This document shows, piece by piece, positions 28,591 to 46,920 of a DNA stretch of 64,000 nt. Positions within the stretch are counted from its first letter, which is position 1. Each line of letters starts with the position of its first letter. Both the position numbers and the translations under genes were made by a program. Below the pieces are notes generated by a model that did not search any database, was not told the origin of the DNA, and saw only the letters and a program-made list of their open reading frames with translations. The stretch is from Streptococcus halotolerans (GTDB lineage: Bacteria; Bacillota; Bacilli; Lactobacillales; Streptococcaceae). The stretch lies in NCBI RefSeq assembly GCF_001598035.1, contig NZ_CP014835.1, positions 806,001 through 870,000 on the forward strand. Reading direction: 5' to 3'.

Positions 28591-30597
28591 TTAAATAGAA
28601 TAAGTCTTATAATAACTTAAAATGCCACTAACAACGGCATTAGCCAATTTTTCTTGATAATCACCTTTAGTGATACGATTTCTCTCTGCGTAGTTAGACA
28701 TATAGCCCAATTCTAACAGTACTGCTGGCGCAGTCGTTTCCCTTAACACAGCAAAGGTATTTCTTAAGACACCATTATCTTTAGCTCCTGTAGCTCTGAT
28801 GGCAGCCGATTGAATAGCAGTTGCAAGGCTGGCACTTCTTTTTAAGCGCTCCGCATTATCATGGTAAGTTTTATTAATGGCTGGCTGATATTCAGGATAA
28901 TACTGATAATAATAAGTTTCAATACCGTTTGCAGAAGGACTTGTTGAAGCATTAAAATGAATACTTACAAACAAATCCGCTAAACTTTGGTTAGCTTTGT
29001 TGGAACGAGGCAACAAGTCCAAATAAGAATCAGTATCCCGTGTAGTAATGACTCTATAACCTAATCGTTCTAGTTTCGCACGAACAAGAGATTGCATTCT
29101 TAAATTTAGAGATTTTTCAGTAATGCCTGCATAAGTGGCACCAGGATCCGCACCTCCATGACCAGCATCTAAATAGACAATTTTATTAACTTTTGAATAA
29201 TTACCTTGTGAGGCAGATGGTGTTAGGACTACTGAAGGAGTCTTGACTACGGTCATTTTCTTCTCAAAAGGCTTAACTGTTGTTCCTGGAGCAGAACCAC
29301 CTTTTTTAACTAGGGTAACCTCAATGCCTTCAACACCCAAAGAAAAACCCTCTGTCCCAGCACTAGATCCGTTCTTTGCCCAATCTAACCATCCTTTATT
29401 CTGACTATGAACACGATAATAAACATCATAGTGTTGACTGATCTCACCTACTAAGGCAATTCTCACTGCTTCGATTTGGCGATTGGAGCTCTCCTGACCA
29501 CTTGCTTGGCCTTCTCTAACAGCTGGCGTCCAGCCGACATTTTGAATGTGGGTTTGATAGGATAGATGGCCTAGATAATCCGAATGAAGACGAAGTTTCA
29601 AAGACTCTATTTGTTGATTATGACCTGTACTACCACTCAAGTGACCATTAGAAACGGAGCCCTGCCAACCTTTTTTCTCAATATAGGTTTGATAACTAAG
29701 CGAAGCTGATTGAGCGTCTTTTGCTATAAAAGACCGGCTCATGGATCCTGTGAAACGAGCACCTTTAGGAAGAATCTGCATTTCAAGGGCTTCAAGACGT
29801 TTCGAGAGGCCTTCCGTTCCAGCATTAGCCCCATTCTTTGCCCAGCCTAACCATCCATAATCTTGAACATGAACACGGTAGTAAAGATCAAAATGAGCTG
29901 CCAATTCTTGCGTTAATCGAACATTAACTGCCTCAAGACGTTTACTTTGACCAACCGTACCACTAAGTTCTCCATTTTTGACTGGTCGCTGCCAACCTAT
30001 ATTTTGAATATGACTTTGGTAAACAATTTCTCCCAAGGCCGACATATCTTTTCCCAAACTAAGTTCGATAGCTTCTAAACGCTTGCTTTGACCAATTGTA
30101 CCGATCAACTGTGTTGCATTACTCGGTTTTTGCCAACCTATATTTTCTACGTGCGATCGAATGTTAACATCACTATTATCGACTTTCGATAAATTTGATA
30201 CTGTCTCCTTAGCAGATCGACTCTCTGTTGTTGGAGATGACGCTACTTGGTCATTACTGCTCACCATTGAGGATGCCATCACTGGTGTTGGCGTTTTAGC
30301 CACCTTCAATAGGTTGGACGTCTCAGCAGGATTAACATTCTCTGCAGCTGATGATTCATCTCTCAAATCACGACCAGGTTCTTCCAATGAGGAATCAGCC
30401 GTCACAGATGTGGTTTTTATACCATTAGTTGGCTGCGGTGTGACGTTCTCAGAACCACTCGTCATGTCGCCAACAACTACGCCGTTAGCAGCTGGTGCAA
30501 CCTCCTCTGCCAAAACACCAGGGGCAACCAAAAGACTAGCAGTGGTAACACCGGCAACAACCCACTGCTTTTTAGCCTTATACATCTTCTTTTTCAT
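28591..30597 (-). CDS. Secreted N-acetylmuramoyl-L-alanine amidase with six ChW repeats
   Basis: The 668-residue product is a wall hydrolase. The N-terminus MKKKMYKAKKQWVVAG is a variant of the KxYKxGKxW secretion signal with cleavage near VLAEE. A Ser/Thr-rich linker runs to about 145. Six ChW-type repeats each contain GW (two read GWLxWAKNG) and end near 430. The amidase_3 domain starts near 473 with zinc ligands in DAGHGG (H480), E494 and SIHFNA (H547), and catalytic Glu in LLELGYMSN (E629). It should cut the peptide stem from muramic acid. ChW repeats are thought to bind the cell surface. It has its own promoter and terminator. Confidence 0.92.
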   Translation of the reverse strand: MKKKMYKAKKQWVVAGVTTASLLVAPGVLAEEVAPAANGVVVGDMTSGSENVTPQPTNGIKTTSVTADSSLEEPGRDLRDESSAAENVNPAETSNLLKVAKTPTPVMASSMVSSNDQVASSPTTESRSAKETVSNLSKVDNSDVNIRSHVENIGWQKPSNATQLIGTIGQSKRLEAIELSLGKDMSALGEIVYQSHIQNIGWQRPVKNGELSGTVGQSKRLEAVNVRLTQELAAHFDLYYRVHVQDYGWLGWAKNGANAGTEGLSKRLEALEMQILPKGARFTGSMSRSFIAKDAQSASLSYQTYIEKKGWQGSVSNGHLSGSTGHNQQIESLKLRLHSDYLGHLSYQTHIQNVGWTPAVREGQASGQESSNRQIEAVRIALVGEISQHYDVYYRVHSQNKGWLDWAKNGSSAGTEGFSLGVEGIEVTLVKKGGSAPGTTVKPFEKKMTVVKTPSVVLTPSASQGNYSKVNKIVYLDAGHGGADPGATYAGITEKSLNLRMQSLVRAKLERLGYRVITTRDTDSYLDLLPRSNKANQSLADLFVSIHFNASTSPSANGIETYYYQYYPEYQPAINKTYHDNAERLKRSASLATAIQSAAIRATGAKDNGVLRNTFAVLRETTAPAVLLELGYMSNYAERNRITKGDYQEKLANAVVSGILSYYKTYSI

Positions 30598-30632
30598 GAT
30601 TTAATCTCCTAAACTAAAACATTTTGAAAGTT

Positions 30633-30662
30633 AGTATAGCAAACGTTTTTTTAATTTGTCAA
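30633..30662 (-). promoter_or_regulatory. Promoter of the ChW amidase with paired AAACGTTT sites
   Basis: On the minus strand TTGACA (30657-30662), an 18-bp spacer and TATACT (30633-30638) lie about 40 bp before the ATG. Two identical AAACGTTT boxes flank the -35 at 30641-30648 and 30674-30681, 33 bp apart. The second is the centre of the palindrome GAAACGTTTC. These may be an operator, and the core resembles AANCGNTT of cre sites. Confidence 0.55.
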
Positions 30663-30684
30663 GTTATTCTAAGAAACGTTTCAC

Positions 30685-30712
30685 GCCATTATCATCCGAA
30701 AGTGATAATGGC
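30685..30712. other. Perfect 10-bp hairpin upstream of the amidase promoter
   Basis: GCCATTATCA (30685-30694) pairs with TGATAATGGC (30703-30712). There is no T-run on either side, so it is not an obvious terminator. The 30713-30893 stretch shows only a repeated TATTGGACGCT and no gene. Confidence 0.45.
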
Positions 30713-30893
30713 TTGCTTAGGTCGAAAGTCAAAATGCCCTATTCTGTTAAACTAGAAAGATGAGGAAAATAGAATTAACCATGGCAGAGTCAATTCAGAC
30801 TTTGGAATGTTTTTCAATATACCTCATTATTGGACGCTTACTATTGGACGCTCGTAATATAGCGCTTACTAACAGGCTATTCCCCCAATATCA

Positions 30894-30923
30894 AAAAGCA
30901 ACGGCATAGAAACCGTTGCTTTT
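30894..30923 (-). terminator. Terminator downstream of the collagen-like gene
   Basis: AAAAGCAACGG (30894-30904) pairs perfectly with CCGTTGCTTTT (30913-30923). On the minus strand it continues into T's, about 140 bp beyond the stop at 31061. Confidence 0.75.
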
Positions 30924-31060
30924 CGCTTGAGTCCCAAGGACTTTATTCCAAACTCTTCGTTTTAGCTATCAGCCTCCCAAAAGAAAACTTTCCATTCTCT
31001 TTTGAACGTCTAATTGTGTGTTCGCAATATCATAAGCCAATGATATCAGTGCTTTAACGA

Positions 31061-38491
<7,431 letters not shown>

Positions 38492-38554
38492 ATTTACCTC
38501 CTATATGTCTCACTAAAAATTAAATGACTGTAAAAAAGTCAAAAAGATATGTCT

Positions 38555-38583
38555 ATATTACAATATTTTTATATAAAACTCAA
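38555..38583 (-). promoter_or_regulatory. Promoter of the collagen-like gene
   Basis: On the minus strand TTGAGT (38578-38583), a 17-bp spacer and TAATAT (38555-38560) lie about 65 bp before the ATG. Confidence 0.6.
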
Positions 38584-38773
38584 GGTATTTCATAATTTTT
38601 AAATAAAATTATCATTTATGACAAGCTTGAGTGCAGTATTTGTCCAATAGAAATCAAATAAACAAGCGTTTTAGCATCATTTGTTCTAAAATAAAAATTT
38701 AAGAAAATAACCTTCAGAAACTTAGTTCCAAAGGCTGTATTTTTCTATTTAACAGCTAGCTATTCGCTAGGTT

Positions 38774-38990
38774 TTACGATTTATTGATTCTCACCAAATG
38801 TTCTGCTTCTACTTCTTTCCAATCAAATGCTCTTGTCAGCTTAAACTCTTCGTTTTTTGATGGGATATACCTTAGCTGTTTCCGAGCTTGGACTGGATTG
38901 AGGGGGAATGTGGCTATTAACAGGTAGCGTGTATAAGGGTGTTGCGGATTAGCAAAGAGCTTCTTAGCCGATGCTAGTCTACTAATTTTC
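38774..38990 (-). pseudogene. C-terminal relic of a peptide ABC-transporter ATPase
   Basis: The minus strand reads LASAKKLFANPQHPYTRYLL, then IATFPLNPVQARKQLRY and a stop at 38774-38776. NPxHPYTRxLL with a following NP..R is the signature of the OppD/DppD/OppF C-terminal domain. No Walker motifs remain, so this is a decayed 3' fragment. Confidence 0.7.
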
Positions 38991-39505
38991 CTTTTATAAA
39001 AATCATCGCTCCCCTACACAATAGCCTTTATTCCGAAACAAATCCACGTATTGAGCTATGTGCAAGTGAGTGCATTTTTTCTGTTAGACATTTCCTTGTG
39101 TCAACGCTTGGCTATGGATATGTTTCCGCTTAATCTCTTTTTATCACAAAAAATAAGGCTTACTCTAAGCTACCGATACTTTTGACGATAGCCTCTGAAT
39201 AAGCTTTTATTTTGTGATTTTTATTTAGCTGCTGGCGGCAACTCTTAACATCAAAACGACCGTCTCCACATGTGCCGATAGCAGAGTTCTATACTATAAA
39301 ACGCAATAGCATTGGTTAAACTTTGAATCAAACTGTGGAACGAATAGAATTTTCTCTTCATTAGTTCTTTAAGCTCTTTTACATATTTACCAGACATAGT
39401 CAGTCAGAATCCCCATCATGCAAGCTATTCCTCTACATCTAGTATTGCCTTGGAAATTGCTGTACTTTTTATTCATTATCCCACTATCACTTCTGTATAT
39501 TGATA
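38991..39505. other. Decayed, non-coding DNA beside the DUF1801 gene
   Basis: I see no intact gene. A minus-strand frame ending near 39273 (MSGKYVKELKELMKRKFY...) is short and only loosely resembles the end of IS3-type transposases, so I do not call it. Together with the ATPase relic, the stretch 38600-39500 looks like eroding accessory DNA. Confidence 0.4.
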
Positions 39506-39880
39506 CTATCTCCAAAAATTAGTAAATCCTGCTTTTTCTTCCATTTGAAAGACAATCATCTTTCTTATAAGATCATAATCTATAGCTTCTTTCCATTTTA
39601 TACGGACAATATTGTCTGTGTGAGAATAACCATTTTTTTCAATATCATCTTTAAACTGTTTAATAGTTGCTACTTCAGGGCTAATTGCTATGTGTTGTTT
39701 ACTAACACTTAGCCCAAAGATGTATGTCCCATCATGTGTTACCATCGGCTGATTCCATTTAATGACCGGTTCTAATTCAGAAAATTCATCCAGTATCCAA
39801 TGCAATAACTCTGATACCTTATCTTGATGCGTATGATTATCAATCCCTTTTAAATATTCTTCAAATACATGTTGTTTCAT
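39506..39880 (-). CDS. DUF1801 (YdhG-like) family protein
   Basis: The 124-residue single-domain protein has EPVIKWNQPMVTHDGTYIFG and SVSKQHIAISPE, the core of the DUF1801 fold. Members are often annotated as frataxin-like iron chaperones, on limited evidence. It stands alone between decayed DNA and rlmD. Confidence 0.82.
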   Translation of the reverse strand: MKQHVFEEYLKGIDNHTHQDKVSELLHWILDEFSELEPVIKWNQPMVTHDGTYIFGLSVSKQHIAISPEVATIKQFKDDIEKNGYSHTDNIVRIKWKEAIDYDLIRKMIVFQMEEKAGFTNFWR

Positions 39881-40017
39881 CGCGTCATTTCTTCCATTAC
39901 AATTTGTTGTTTTTTCGGCATTAAACCACTGCTTCAGCTTGATTCCGCTGCGGGAGTAACATCATCCAGTGAAGGGTATTAGCCTTTTGCCTAGAAATAC
40001 GAAAACACCAGAGACTA

Positions 40018-41391
<1,374 letters not shown>

Positions 41392-41419
41392 CTAGTTTTA
41401 CAATCCTACTATTTTCCAA

Positions 41420-41446
41420 AAGAAAAAGAGAGACTTTCGTCCCTCC
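41420..41446 (-). terminator. Terminator of the LCP gene
   Basis: On the minus strand GAGGGAC-GAAA-GTCTCTC is followed by TTTTTCTTTT, just beyond the stop. Confidence 0.75.
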
Positions 41447-41458
41447 ATTATATCATAA

Positions 41459-42895
41459 TTATCTAAAGCCTAGGTCTGCCAATTCTTTTTGATACTTGTC
41501 AAAATCAATAGCCAACCCCTGACCACCGTATACATCATAATCATCTACCCAATCACCTTGTTTTGGAATAGTCGTTTGAGCCATCGATAGTTCACCATCT
41601 GTCATACTAGACAATCCTGTTTTTAAAAGATAAGGGTAAGACACGTTGGTAGAGGTTAAAGCATATATTTTTCCCAATGCTTCTGACCCCGTAAAGAGTT
41701 TCGTTGGATTCTTAATCTGACGTAATAGTTCTCGCATCACCTGCTGTTGGCGCTTGGTCCGTCCAAAATCACCATCATCATCTTTACGAAAACGGGCATA
41801 ATTCAGCAAAGTTCGACCGTCCATACGCTGTTTGCCTACTTTAATCGTTTGTTCAGGAACCCTCCCCTGATCATCCATCCGTAGGTCATCAGGCACCTCT
41901 ACTGAATGAACAGCCTCACCATCGATGGTACCAAATTTAGCATCGATAGCGACACCACTTGGAAATAAAGCATCAATCGCTTCGGCAAAGGTTTCAAAAT
42001 CAACCATCATATAGTATTTAATATCAAGGTCATAATTAGATTTAAGTGTTTCACGCATTAATTCAGCCCCTCGGTGGTTATTTTGCTCACCTACATTAAA
42101 GGCTGTGTTTAATTTTTGATCATTAAGGTAGTCTGTTTCACTGACATCAGGAATATTCACCAAGGTATCTCGCATGAAACTCACCATCTTAATATCCTTA
42201 TCTTTGTTACCGATATTGACAACCATGATAGTATCCGTTCGAGCATCCTCGGACCCCTGGGCAATACGCTTATCACTTCCTAGTATGAGAATATTAGTGC
42301 CGTCTCTTGTATCCTGACCATTAAAGTATTCTTCTACTGCTGGCTGATAGTTTTTGCCACTAGGATTTGAAATGCCAGTAACACCTTTGAAAAACATGAC
42401 CAAAAGTATGGCGAAAATAAGCAGCAACACTAAGGCTAGAGTGACAAGAAATCGTTTAAGACATCCTCTCCTGGGTTTGGTCTCATCTTTAGGTTGCTTA
42501 GCAACTTTTTTCTGTTTTACCGCAGTTCGCTTCTTCGCTTGATGTGACTTTTTTGACCGACGCGACATTGACCTGTCATCGGGAAATACTGGTAAGCCTT
42601 GTTCGGTCAGACTTTCTTGATAGTTAGTATCCTCATACTCATCATAATCATCCAAATAAGGAAATGATGCTCCACCGAAATCCCTCTCATCATAATCAAA
42701 GTCCTCAGGAAATGAGACGTCATCTTGAGCAGTCTGTTTAGCACTCAACTGACTATTTTGTTGATTGATCAATTTCTGATAAAGGTAGTTAAATTCAGCT
42801 TTTTCTCGCTCACTCAAATAATGAATATTTTTAAAAAGGTAAGCATACCTTAAGTGCTCGTGATGCGATAAGCCACGCGCATTTTTTTTTGCCAT
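41459..42895 (-). CDS. LytR-CpsA-Psr family glycopolymer ligase
   Basis: The 478-residue product has a long acidic then Lys-rich cytoplasmic part (1-145), one membrane helix (about 148-172, LVTLALVLLLIFAILLVMFF) and the extracellular LCP domain. The LCP domain shows ILILGSDKR, ARTDTIMVV, SFMRDTLVNIP and LLNYARFRKDDDGDFGRTKR with the conserved Arg/Asp residues. LCP proteins move lipid-linked wall polymers onto peptidoglycan. A natural substrate here is the rhamnan made by the cluster at the window's left. This link is inference. Confidence 0.92.
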   Translation of the reverse strand: MAKKNARGLSHHEHLRYAYLFKNIHYLSEREKAEFNYLYQKLINQQNSQLSAKQTAQDDVSFPEDFDYDERDFGGASFPYLDDYDEYEDTNYQESLTEQGLPVFPDDRSMSRRSKKSHQAKKRTAVKQKKVAKQPKDETKPRRGCLKRFLVTLALVLLLIFAILLVMFFKGVTGISNPSGKNYQPAVEEYFNGQDTRDGTNILILGSDKRIAQGSEDARTDTIMVVNIGNKDKDIKMVSFMRDTLVNIPDVSETDYLNDQKLNTAFNVGEQNNHRGAELMRETLKSNYDLDIKYYMMVDFETFAEAIDALFPSGVAIDAKFGTIDGEAVHSVEVPDDLRMDDQGRVPEQTIKVGKQRMDGRTLLNYARFRKDDDGDFGRTKRQQQVMRELLRQIKNPTKLFTGSEALGKIYALTSTNVSYPYLLKTGLSSMTDGELSMAQTTIPKQGDWVDDYDVYGGQGLAIDFDKYQKELADLGFR

Positions 42896-43043
42896 AATTA
42901 ATGTCTCATACTATTCTATCTATCCATACAAACTAAAGATTATTTCTTATTCAAAAGAAGGTTTCTCTAAAATCTTATAACTTCTATCAATACTTGTCAA
43001 GAATTCATCTAATCCTCAAAGAAAATCCAAACTTGACTAATCA

Positions 43044-43072
43044 CAAAAAACCAATCACAATGGACTGGTTTC
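43044..43072 (-). terminator. Terminator of the 2-hydroxyacid dehydrogenase gene
   Basis: On the minus strand AACCAGTC and GATTGGTT form a stem followed by TTTTGTG. Confidence 0.65.
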
Positions 43073-43082
43073 ATGTTGATAA

Positions 43083-44003
43083 TCATTTCTTAAGAGCAGC
43101 GTCAACCCGCTCTTTGATCAGGTTAGCAGAAACTTGTAGTTGAGTAATTTCACTATCAGTCAAACTCAGCTGAACGTGACCAACCTTTCCGCCACGGCCA
43201 ATCAGAGCTGGGTAACCTACATAGGTGCCAAACTCCTCTTGGTAACTTGAAACAACTAACTCCTCTTGGGCATCAGATAAGATAGCCTTAATGATACGAA
43301 TAGCTGTTGTGGCAATACCATAAGATGTGTAGCCTTTGCCATAAAAGACAGTATGGCCGCCTTTCATCGAAGCAACAGACATTTCTTCCAATTCCTCTTT
43401 CGAAAAGAAATTAGCGATAGACTGGCCTTTGACAGTCACTTGACTCCAGGCTGTAAACTGGGAGTTGCCATGTTCTCCAAGATTATACCCTGACACACTC
43501 TTAGGATTGACCCCAAGGCGATCACTAACGACACGTTTCATCCGAGCAGTATCAAGGAGAGTACCTGTTCCGATCACACGCTCCTTAGGAAAACCCGTCA
43601 AAGCCTGATAGAGAGCTGATACGGCATCAACTGGATTTGAAATAACGACAAGGACGCCGGAAAACCCTGAACCCTTGAGAGAAGTTGCCACTTGAGGTAC
43701 TTGCTCTTGCATGAGATCAAACTCTGCAAAACGATCTTCCCCAGCATTATGTTGCAAGCTGATATTTCCAAGGGCTGACACCACGACATCAGCATCGGCT
43801 AGGGCCGCGTAATCATTGATCGTTATTTTAGCAAAACCAGAATGATTAACCATGGCATCTTGAAAATCAATCTGATCCGCACGTACTTTTTCTTCTTTGG
43901 GATCAATCAAAACATAATGATCCGCAAGATTTTCCGAAATCAAGCCATGAGCCAAAGCTGACCCAACATTTCCCATCCCGATAATACCTATTTTACGTGT
44001 CAT
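43083..44003 (-). CDS. L-2-hydroxyisocaproate dehydrogenase-like NAD-dependent oxidoreductase
   Basis: The 306-residue LDH/MDH-superfamily enzyme has the NAD site GIIGMGNVGSALA (6-18), SNPVDAV, GTGTLLDTARMK and catalytic His178 in GEHGNSQF. True LDHs have GEHGDS. The Asn in this place and GTGTLLDTAR match L-2-hydroxyisocaproate dehydrogenases, which reduce branched 2-oxo acids from amino acids. Exact substrate is uncertain. The ATG follows GGAGGGCTCC. It lies 37 bp after ylbF and probably shares its transcript. Confidence 0.88.
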   Translation of the reverse strand: MTRKIGIIGMGNVGSALAHGLISENLADHYVLIDPKEEKVRADQIDFQDAMVNHSGFAKITINDYAALADADVVVSALGNISLQHNAGEDRFAEFDLMQEQVPQVATSLKGSGFSGVLVVISNPVDAVSALYQALTGFPKERVIGTGTLLDTARMKRVVSDRLGVNPKSVSGYNLGEHGNSQFTAWSQVTVKGQSIANFFSKEELEEMSVASMKGGHTVFYGKGYTSYGIATTAIRIIKAILSDAQEELVVSSYQEEFGTYVGYPALIGRGGKVGHVQLSLTDSEITQLQVSANLIKERVDAALKK

Positions 44004-44040
44004 AAGGAGCCCTCCTTTAAAATAAGTGTCTGCTATCGAT

Positions 44041-44385
44041 TTATTTTTCTGTCAATTCTTGTAAGGGCTTGAACACAATACGCTCAATGTCTGAGATGTA
44101 AACTGAAAGAGCCTGTTGAGCATTGAAGTAGTCTCTAACAACAGTATCTGCTTCCATTTTTTCAGTCATCGACTGAATAGCCTTTTGGTCGTCCTCAGTT
44201 GGCATTTGACCCGATTGCATTTTTTGATACAAATCCTCTTGAAAAGCAACAAACTCGTCAAAAAGAGCCTTAGCTTCTGGGTTAGCATCAATCTTAGCCT
44301 TAGCATCAGCTACCACCTGGTATTCAGGTAAAGCACGGATGCTGCGTTCCAATTCATTGGCTAAATCATAAATATTAGTAGACAT
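44041..44385 (-). CDS. YlbF/YmcA family protein
   Basis: This 114-residue, wholly helical protein matches the YlbF/YmcA family (LANELERSIRALPEYQ, AKIDANPEAKALFDEF). In Bacillus, relatives form a complex (YmcA-YlbF-YaaT) that assists RNase Y in mRNA processing. A TTG six bases upstream is in frame, but the ATG at 44385 has GGGAGG at correct spacing. Function in streptococci is inferred from the family. Confidence 0.88.
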   Translation of the reverse strand: MSTNIYDLANELERSIRALPEYQVVADAKAKIDANPEAKALFDEFVAFQEDLYQKMQSGQMPTEDDQKAIQSMTEKMEADTVVRDYFNAQQALSVYISDIERIVFKPLQELTEK

Positions 44386-44832
44386 AATCAAATCCTCCCA
44401 TTAAATAAGTGTTGACCATATTTTAACATAATTTTCCAAACAAGAAACTCCAAAAGGTAAGGATATTTCAGATAACTAACCAATGAACAGCATTTTAAAG
44501 TCATCCTTACTAGAAAACAGACACCACTAACGGTAACAATTGCCCTTGTGGAATCTTTCTTAATGCCGATGCCTTTGAAGATTTGATAACAGATAAACCT
44601 GATGTGAAGAGGATAAACAGGATCGATTATTGAAATAAGAAGCAAACATCAGTACCTAAAAAACATCGCAATTAGATAATACCTTCCGAACTCGTTTATT
44701 AAACTGTAACAAATAGGCACCACTAATAGAAAATCATGATGCTACTGTTTTTGTTTCTTTTGGCTAACCATAAAAAAATGCTATTACTTAACAGTTTTGA
44801 GAGTTTATAACTTTTCATAGCAAATAAAAACA
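44386..44832. other. Non-coding gap between ylbF and aroD
   Basis: An 85-codon minus-strand frame (44388-44645) has no ribosome site and no recognisable family, and I regard it as chance. The stretch should contain the ylbF promoter. I see no RNA gene. Confidence 0.4.
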
Positions 44833-44872
44833 GATTGGAGAAACGATCTACTTTGGAACAGTTTCTCCAATC
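44833..44872 (-). terminator. Terminator of the aroD transcript
   Basis: GATTGGAGAAAC (44833-44844) pairs perfectly with GTTTCTCCAATC (44861-44872). On the minus strand TGTTTTTATTTG follows. A smaller GTTCC/GGAAC stem lies between it and aroD. Confidence 0.8.
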
Positions 44873-44940
44873 AGTTGGTTCCACTTATAGGAACAGTATT
44901 TTTAGTATTTCAAGCATAGACCAAGAAGTCAACTGATGTT

Positions 44941-45624
44941 TTAATCTTCTTCAAGAATCGTCTTGATTCTCTTCATATCATGTAGTTTGAGCTGACCTGG
45001 TCCGTTGGTGTTTTCACTATCCAGACTAGAGAAGCTCCACGCTGAGCCTGTCACATCACCTGAAATTCGTGACAGTTTTCCGAGTTTCCCCATAGAAACG
45101 GTAGCGTAAGTTTGTTCTGGATTTAAGGTTTTAAAACCACGCGTGTAGTTCATCAGATCTAGAACTTCTTGCTCATTGTGAGGCATTACTGAAATCTTCA
45201 CAACACGAGGGGCTAAGGTCGTTAATTCTGAAAAAATCTCCATCAAATTTTCCGGTGTCTCACGGAAGTTATGATAACTTAAAGCTAAGTTCGGAAAACT
45301 TAACAACTGGTCAAAATGTGACTTGTAAGTAAAATATTCAAAATCAATATAATCAGGATGGTATAAAGCATCAACATCCTTCAACAGAGAAATGTAATCC
45401 TCTGCGTTAAGGTCGGCGTAGCCACCTTCATTTACTGTTCGAATGGTAAAGAGAATTTCATAACCAGAAAACTTCTCAAAAATAGCTGGCGCCACTCTTA
45501 AAATATCATCTTTTGCTAAATAATCTGCACGCCACTCAATAATATCAGCGCCTTCATATTTTGAACTGTCAATATCTTTAACCTCATCGAGGTTCTTAGG
45601 AATAATTGGTACAACTATTTTCAT
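44941..45624 (-). CDS. aroD: Type I 3-dehydroquinate dehydratase
   Basis: The 227-residue shikimate-pathway enzyme dehydrates 3-dehydroquinate by a Schiff base. Catalytic residues are visible: Lys143 in VVKISVMPH and His118 in SYHNFRETP. Also conserved are IIEWRAD (28-34) and FTIRT. It overlaps the upstream methyltransferase by a TAATG junction, so the two are translationally coupled although functionally unrelated. Confidence 0.95.
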   Translation of the reverse strand: MKIVVPIIPKNLDEVKDIDSSKYEGADIIEWRADYLAKDDILRVAPAIFEKFSGYEILFTIRTVNEGGYADLNAEDYISLLKDVDALYHPDYIDFEYFTYKSHFDQLLSFPNLALSYHNFRETPENLMEIFSELTTLAPRVVKISVMPHNEQEVLDLMNYTRGFKTLNPEQTYATVSMGKLGKLSRISGDVTGSAWSFSSLDSENTNGPGQLKLHDMKRIKTILEED

Positions 45625-46784
45625 TATTCAACCTTAATGGTAAATACTTTTAAGTAGTTACTTCTTTCATCATTCTTATTTATTTTGAAATCACCAGGAA
45701 GTCGGTCTAAGGACAACACTTGATAGGCTCGTTCGCCGAAACCTTTGTTGATCTGTCTCTGGAATTGCTCAACACTCAGATTGGAAGCGTTAGTAGACAA
45801 GATTAACAGACCATTTGGATTTAAAATATCAAGTGCTTGATTAACTAAACGATGGTAATCTTTTGAAACAGAAAACGTTTGTTTCTTATTGCGGGCAAAA
45901 CTTGGTGGATCAATCACAATCACATCATAAGTCAGTCCATGTCTCTTCGCATAGCGATAATAATCAAAAACATCCATAACCATCAGTTTATGATTGGTCA
46001 TATCAAGACCATTCGCTTTAAAATGGGCCTCTGACAGCTCTACAGATCGCTTAGCCAAATCAACAGAAGTTGTTTGAGCTGCTCCTCCCATCGCGGCAGC
46101 GATAGAAAATGCTGCTGTATAGGAAAAGAGATTCAAAACTGACTTTCCTGCTGCTAACCCGTCTATCAAGCGTCCTCTAACGTCATGCTGATCCAGAAAA
46201 ATCCCCGTCATCAAACCATCATTTAAAAAAATTTGGTACTTGATGTTATTTTCCAGTATGTCAAAGCCTTCAGGAGCTTCTTCCCCGTAGAGATGTGCTG
46301 ACTGAATGTCCGTCCCTTTAAATCGGTATTTTTCATAAGCTCCAATCAACTCAGGGAAAACCGTCTTAAAAGCTTCAACAACCATATCTTTGATACGGTA
46401 AACAAAAGCATTATACCACGAAAAGACGACAAAGTCATCGTATCTATCGATGGTAAAGCCACCAAACCCATCTCCTTCTTGATTGAAGAGTCGATAGGCT
46501 GTCGTGTTTGGGTCATTGATGTAAGAAAGACGTGACTCCTTTGCCTTAATGAACAAGTTTTCAAAAAAAGCTTGAGTCAGTTCCACATCACCTTTCGAGA
46601 TGACCCAACCTAATCCCTTATTTTGTTCTGACAAATAGGCCGTTGCTATCAATTGCCCAGATTTAGAAACCAACTGCACCAACTTATCTTTCGTTTTGGC
46701 AGTTGATAAATCATCTTTCTCTAATAGCACAATTCCTTTGTTAAGTTTTTTCTCACCTTGTGCACTTAGTCGAAGTTTTTCCAT
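45624..46784 (-). CDS. RlmI-like class I rRNA methyltransferase
   Basis: The 386-residue enzyme has an N-terminal PUA-like domain (about 1-75), a middle domain with [18 protein letters not shown], and a SAM domain with [19 protein letters not shown] (motif I) and [14 protein letters not shown] (motif IV). This is the RlmI/YccW layout that makes m5C in 23S rRNA. The precise site modified here is not proven. It is cotranscribed with aroD (TAATG). Confidence 0.9.
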   Translation of the reverse strand: MEKLRLSAQGEKKLNKGIVLLEKDDLSTAKTKDKLVQLVSKSGQLIATAYLSEQNKGLGWVISKGDVELTQAFFENLFIKAKESRLSYINDPNTTAYRLFNQEGDGFGGFTIDRYDDFVVFSWYNAFVYRIKDMVVEAFKTVFPELIGAYEKYRFKGTDIQSAHLYGEEAPEGFDILENNIKYQIFLNDGLMTGIFLDQHDVRGRLIDGLAAGKSVLNLFSYTAAFSIAAAMGGAAQTTSVDLAKRSVELSEAHFKANGLDMTNHKLMVMDVFDYYRYAKRHGLTYDVIVIDPPSFARNKKQTFSVSKDYHRLVNQALDILNPNGLLILSTNASNLSVEQFQRQINKGFGERAYQVLSLDRLPGDFKINKNDERSNYLKVFTIKVE

Positions 46785-46841
46785 AAAAACTATTATACCA
46801 AAATATCGTTTTTATGAATAGTCTAAGATAACAGCTTCTAT

Positions 46842-46871
46842 TTGTGACCTCTTTTTAATTTATGTTATAAT
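46842..46871 (+). promoter_or_regulatory. Promoter of ltaS
   Basis: TTGTGA (46842-46847), an 18-bp spacer and TATAAT (46866-46871) lie 50 bp before the GTG start. Confidence 0.6.
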
Positions 46872-46920
46872 GGGACTTGAGATTCTTTATTTAGGAAAAT
46901 AACCAAGGAACGAAATTGTT

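Noticed and set aside
30781..30909. 43-codon plus-strand frame starting MAESIQ
   Set aside because: The ribosome site is poorly spaced, the frame runs into the terminator hairpin, and no family is recognised.
39260..39410. Possible IS3-type transposase tail on the minus strand
   Set aside because: The resemblance is too weak and lacks the DDE glutamate context; kept only as part of the decayed-DNA note.
44388..44645. 85-codon minus-strand frame upstream of ylbF
   Set aside because: It has no ribosome site, no recognisable motif and overlaps the expected ylbF promoter.
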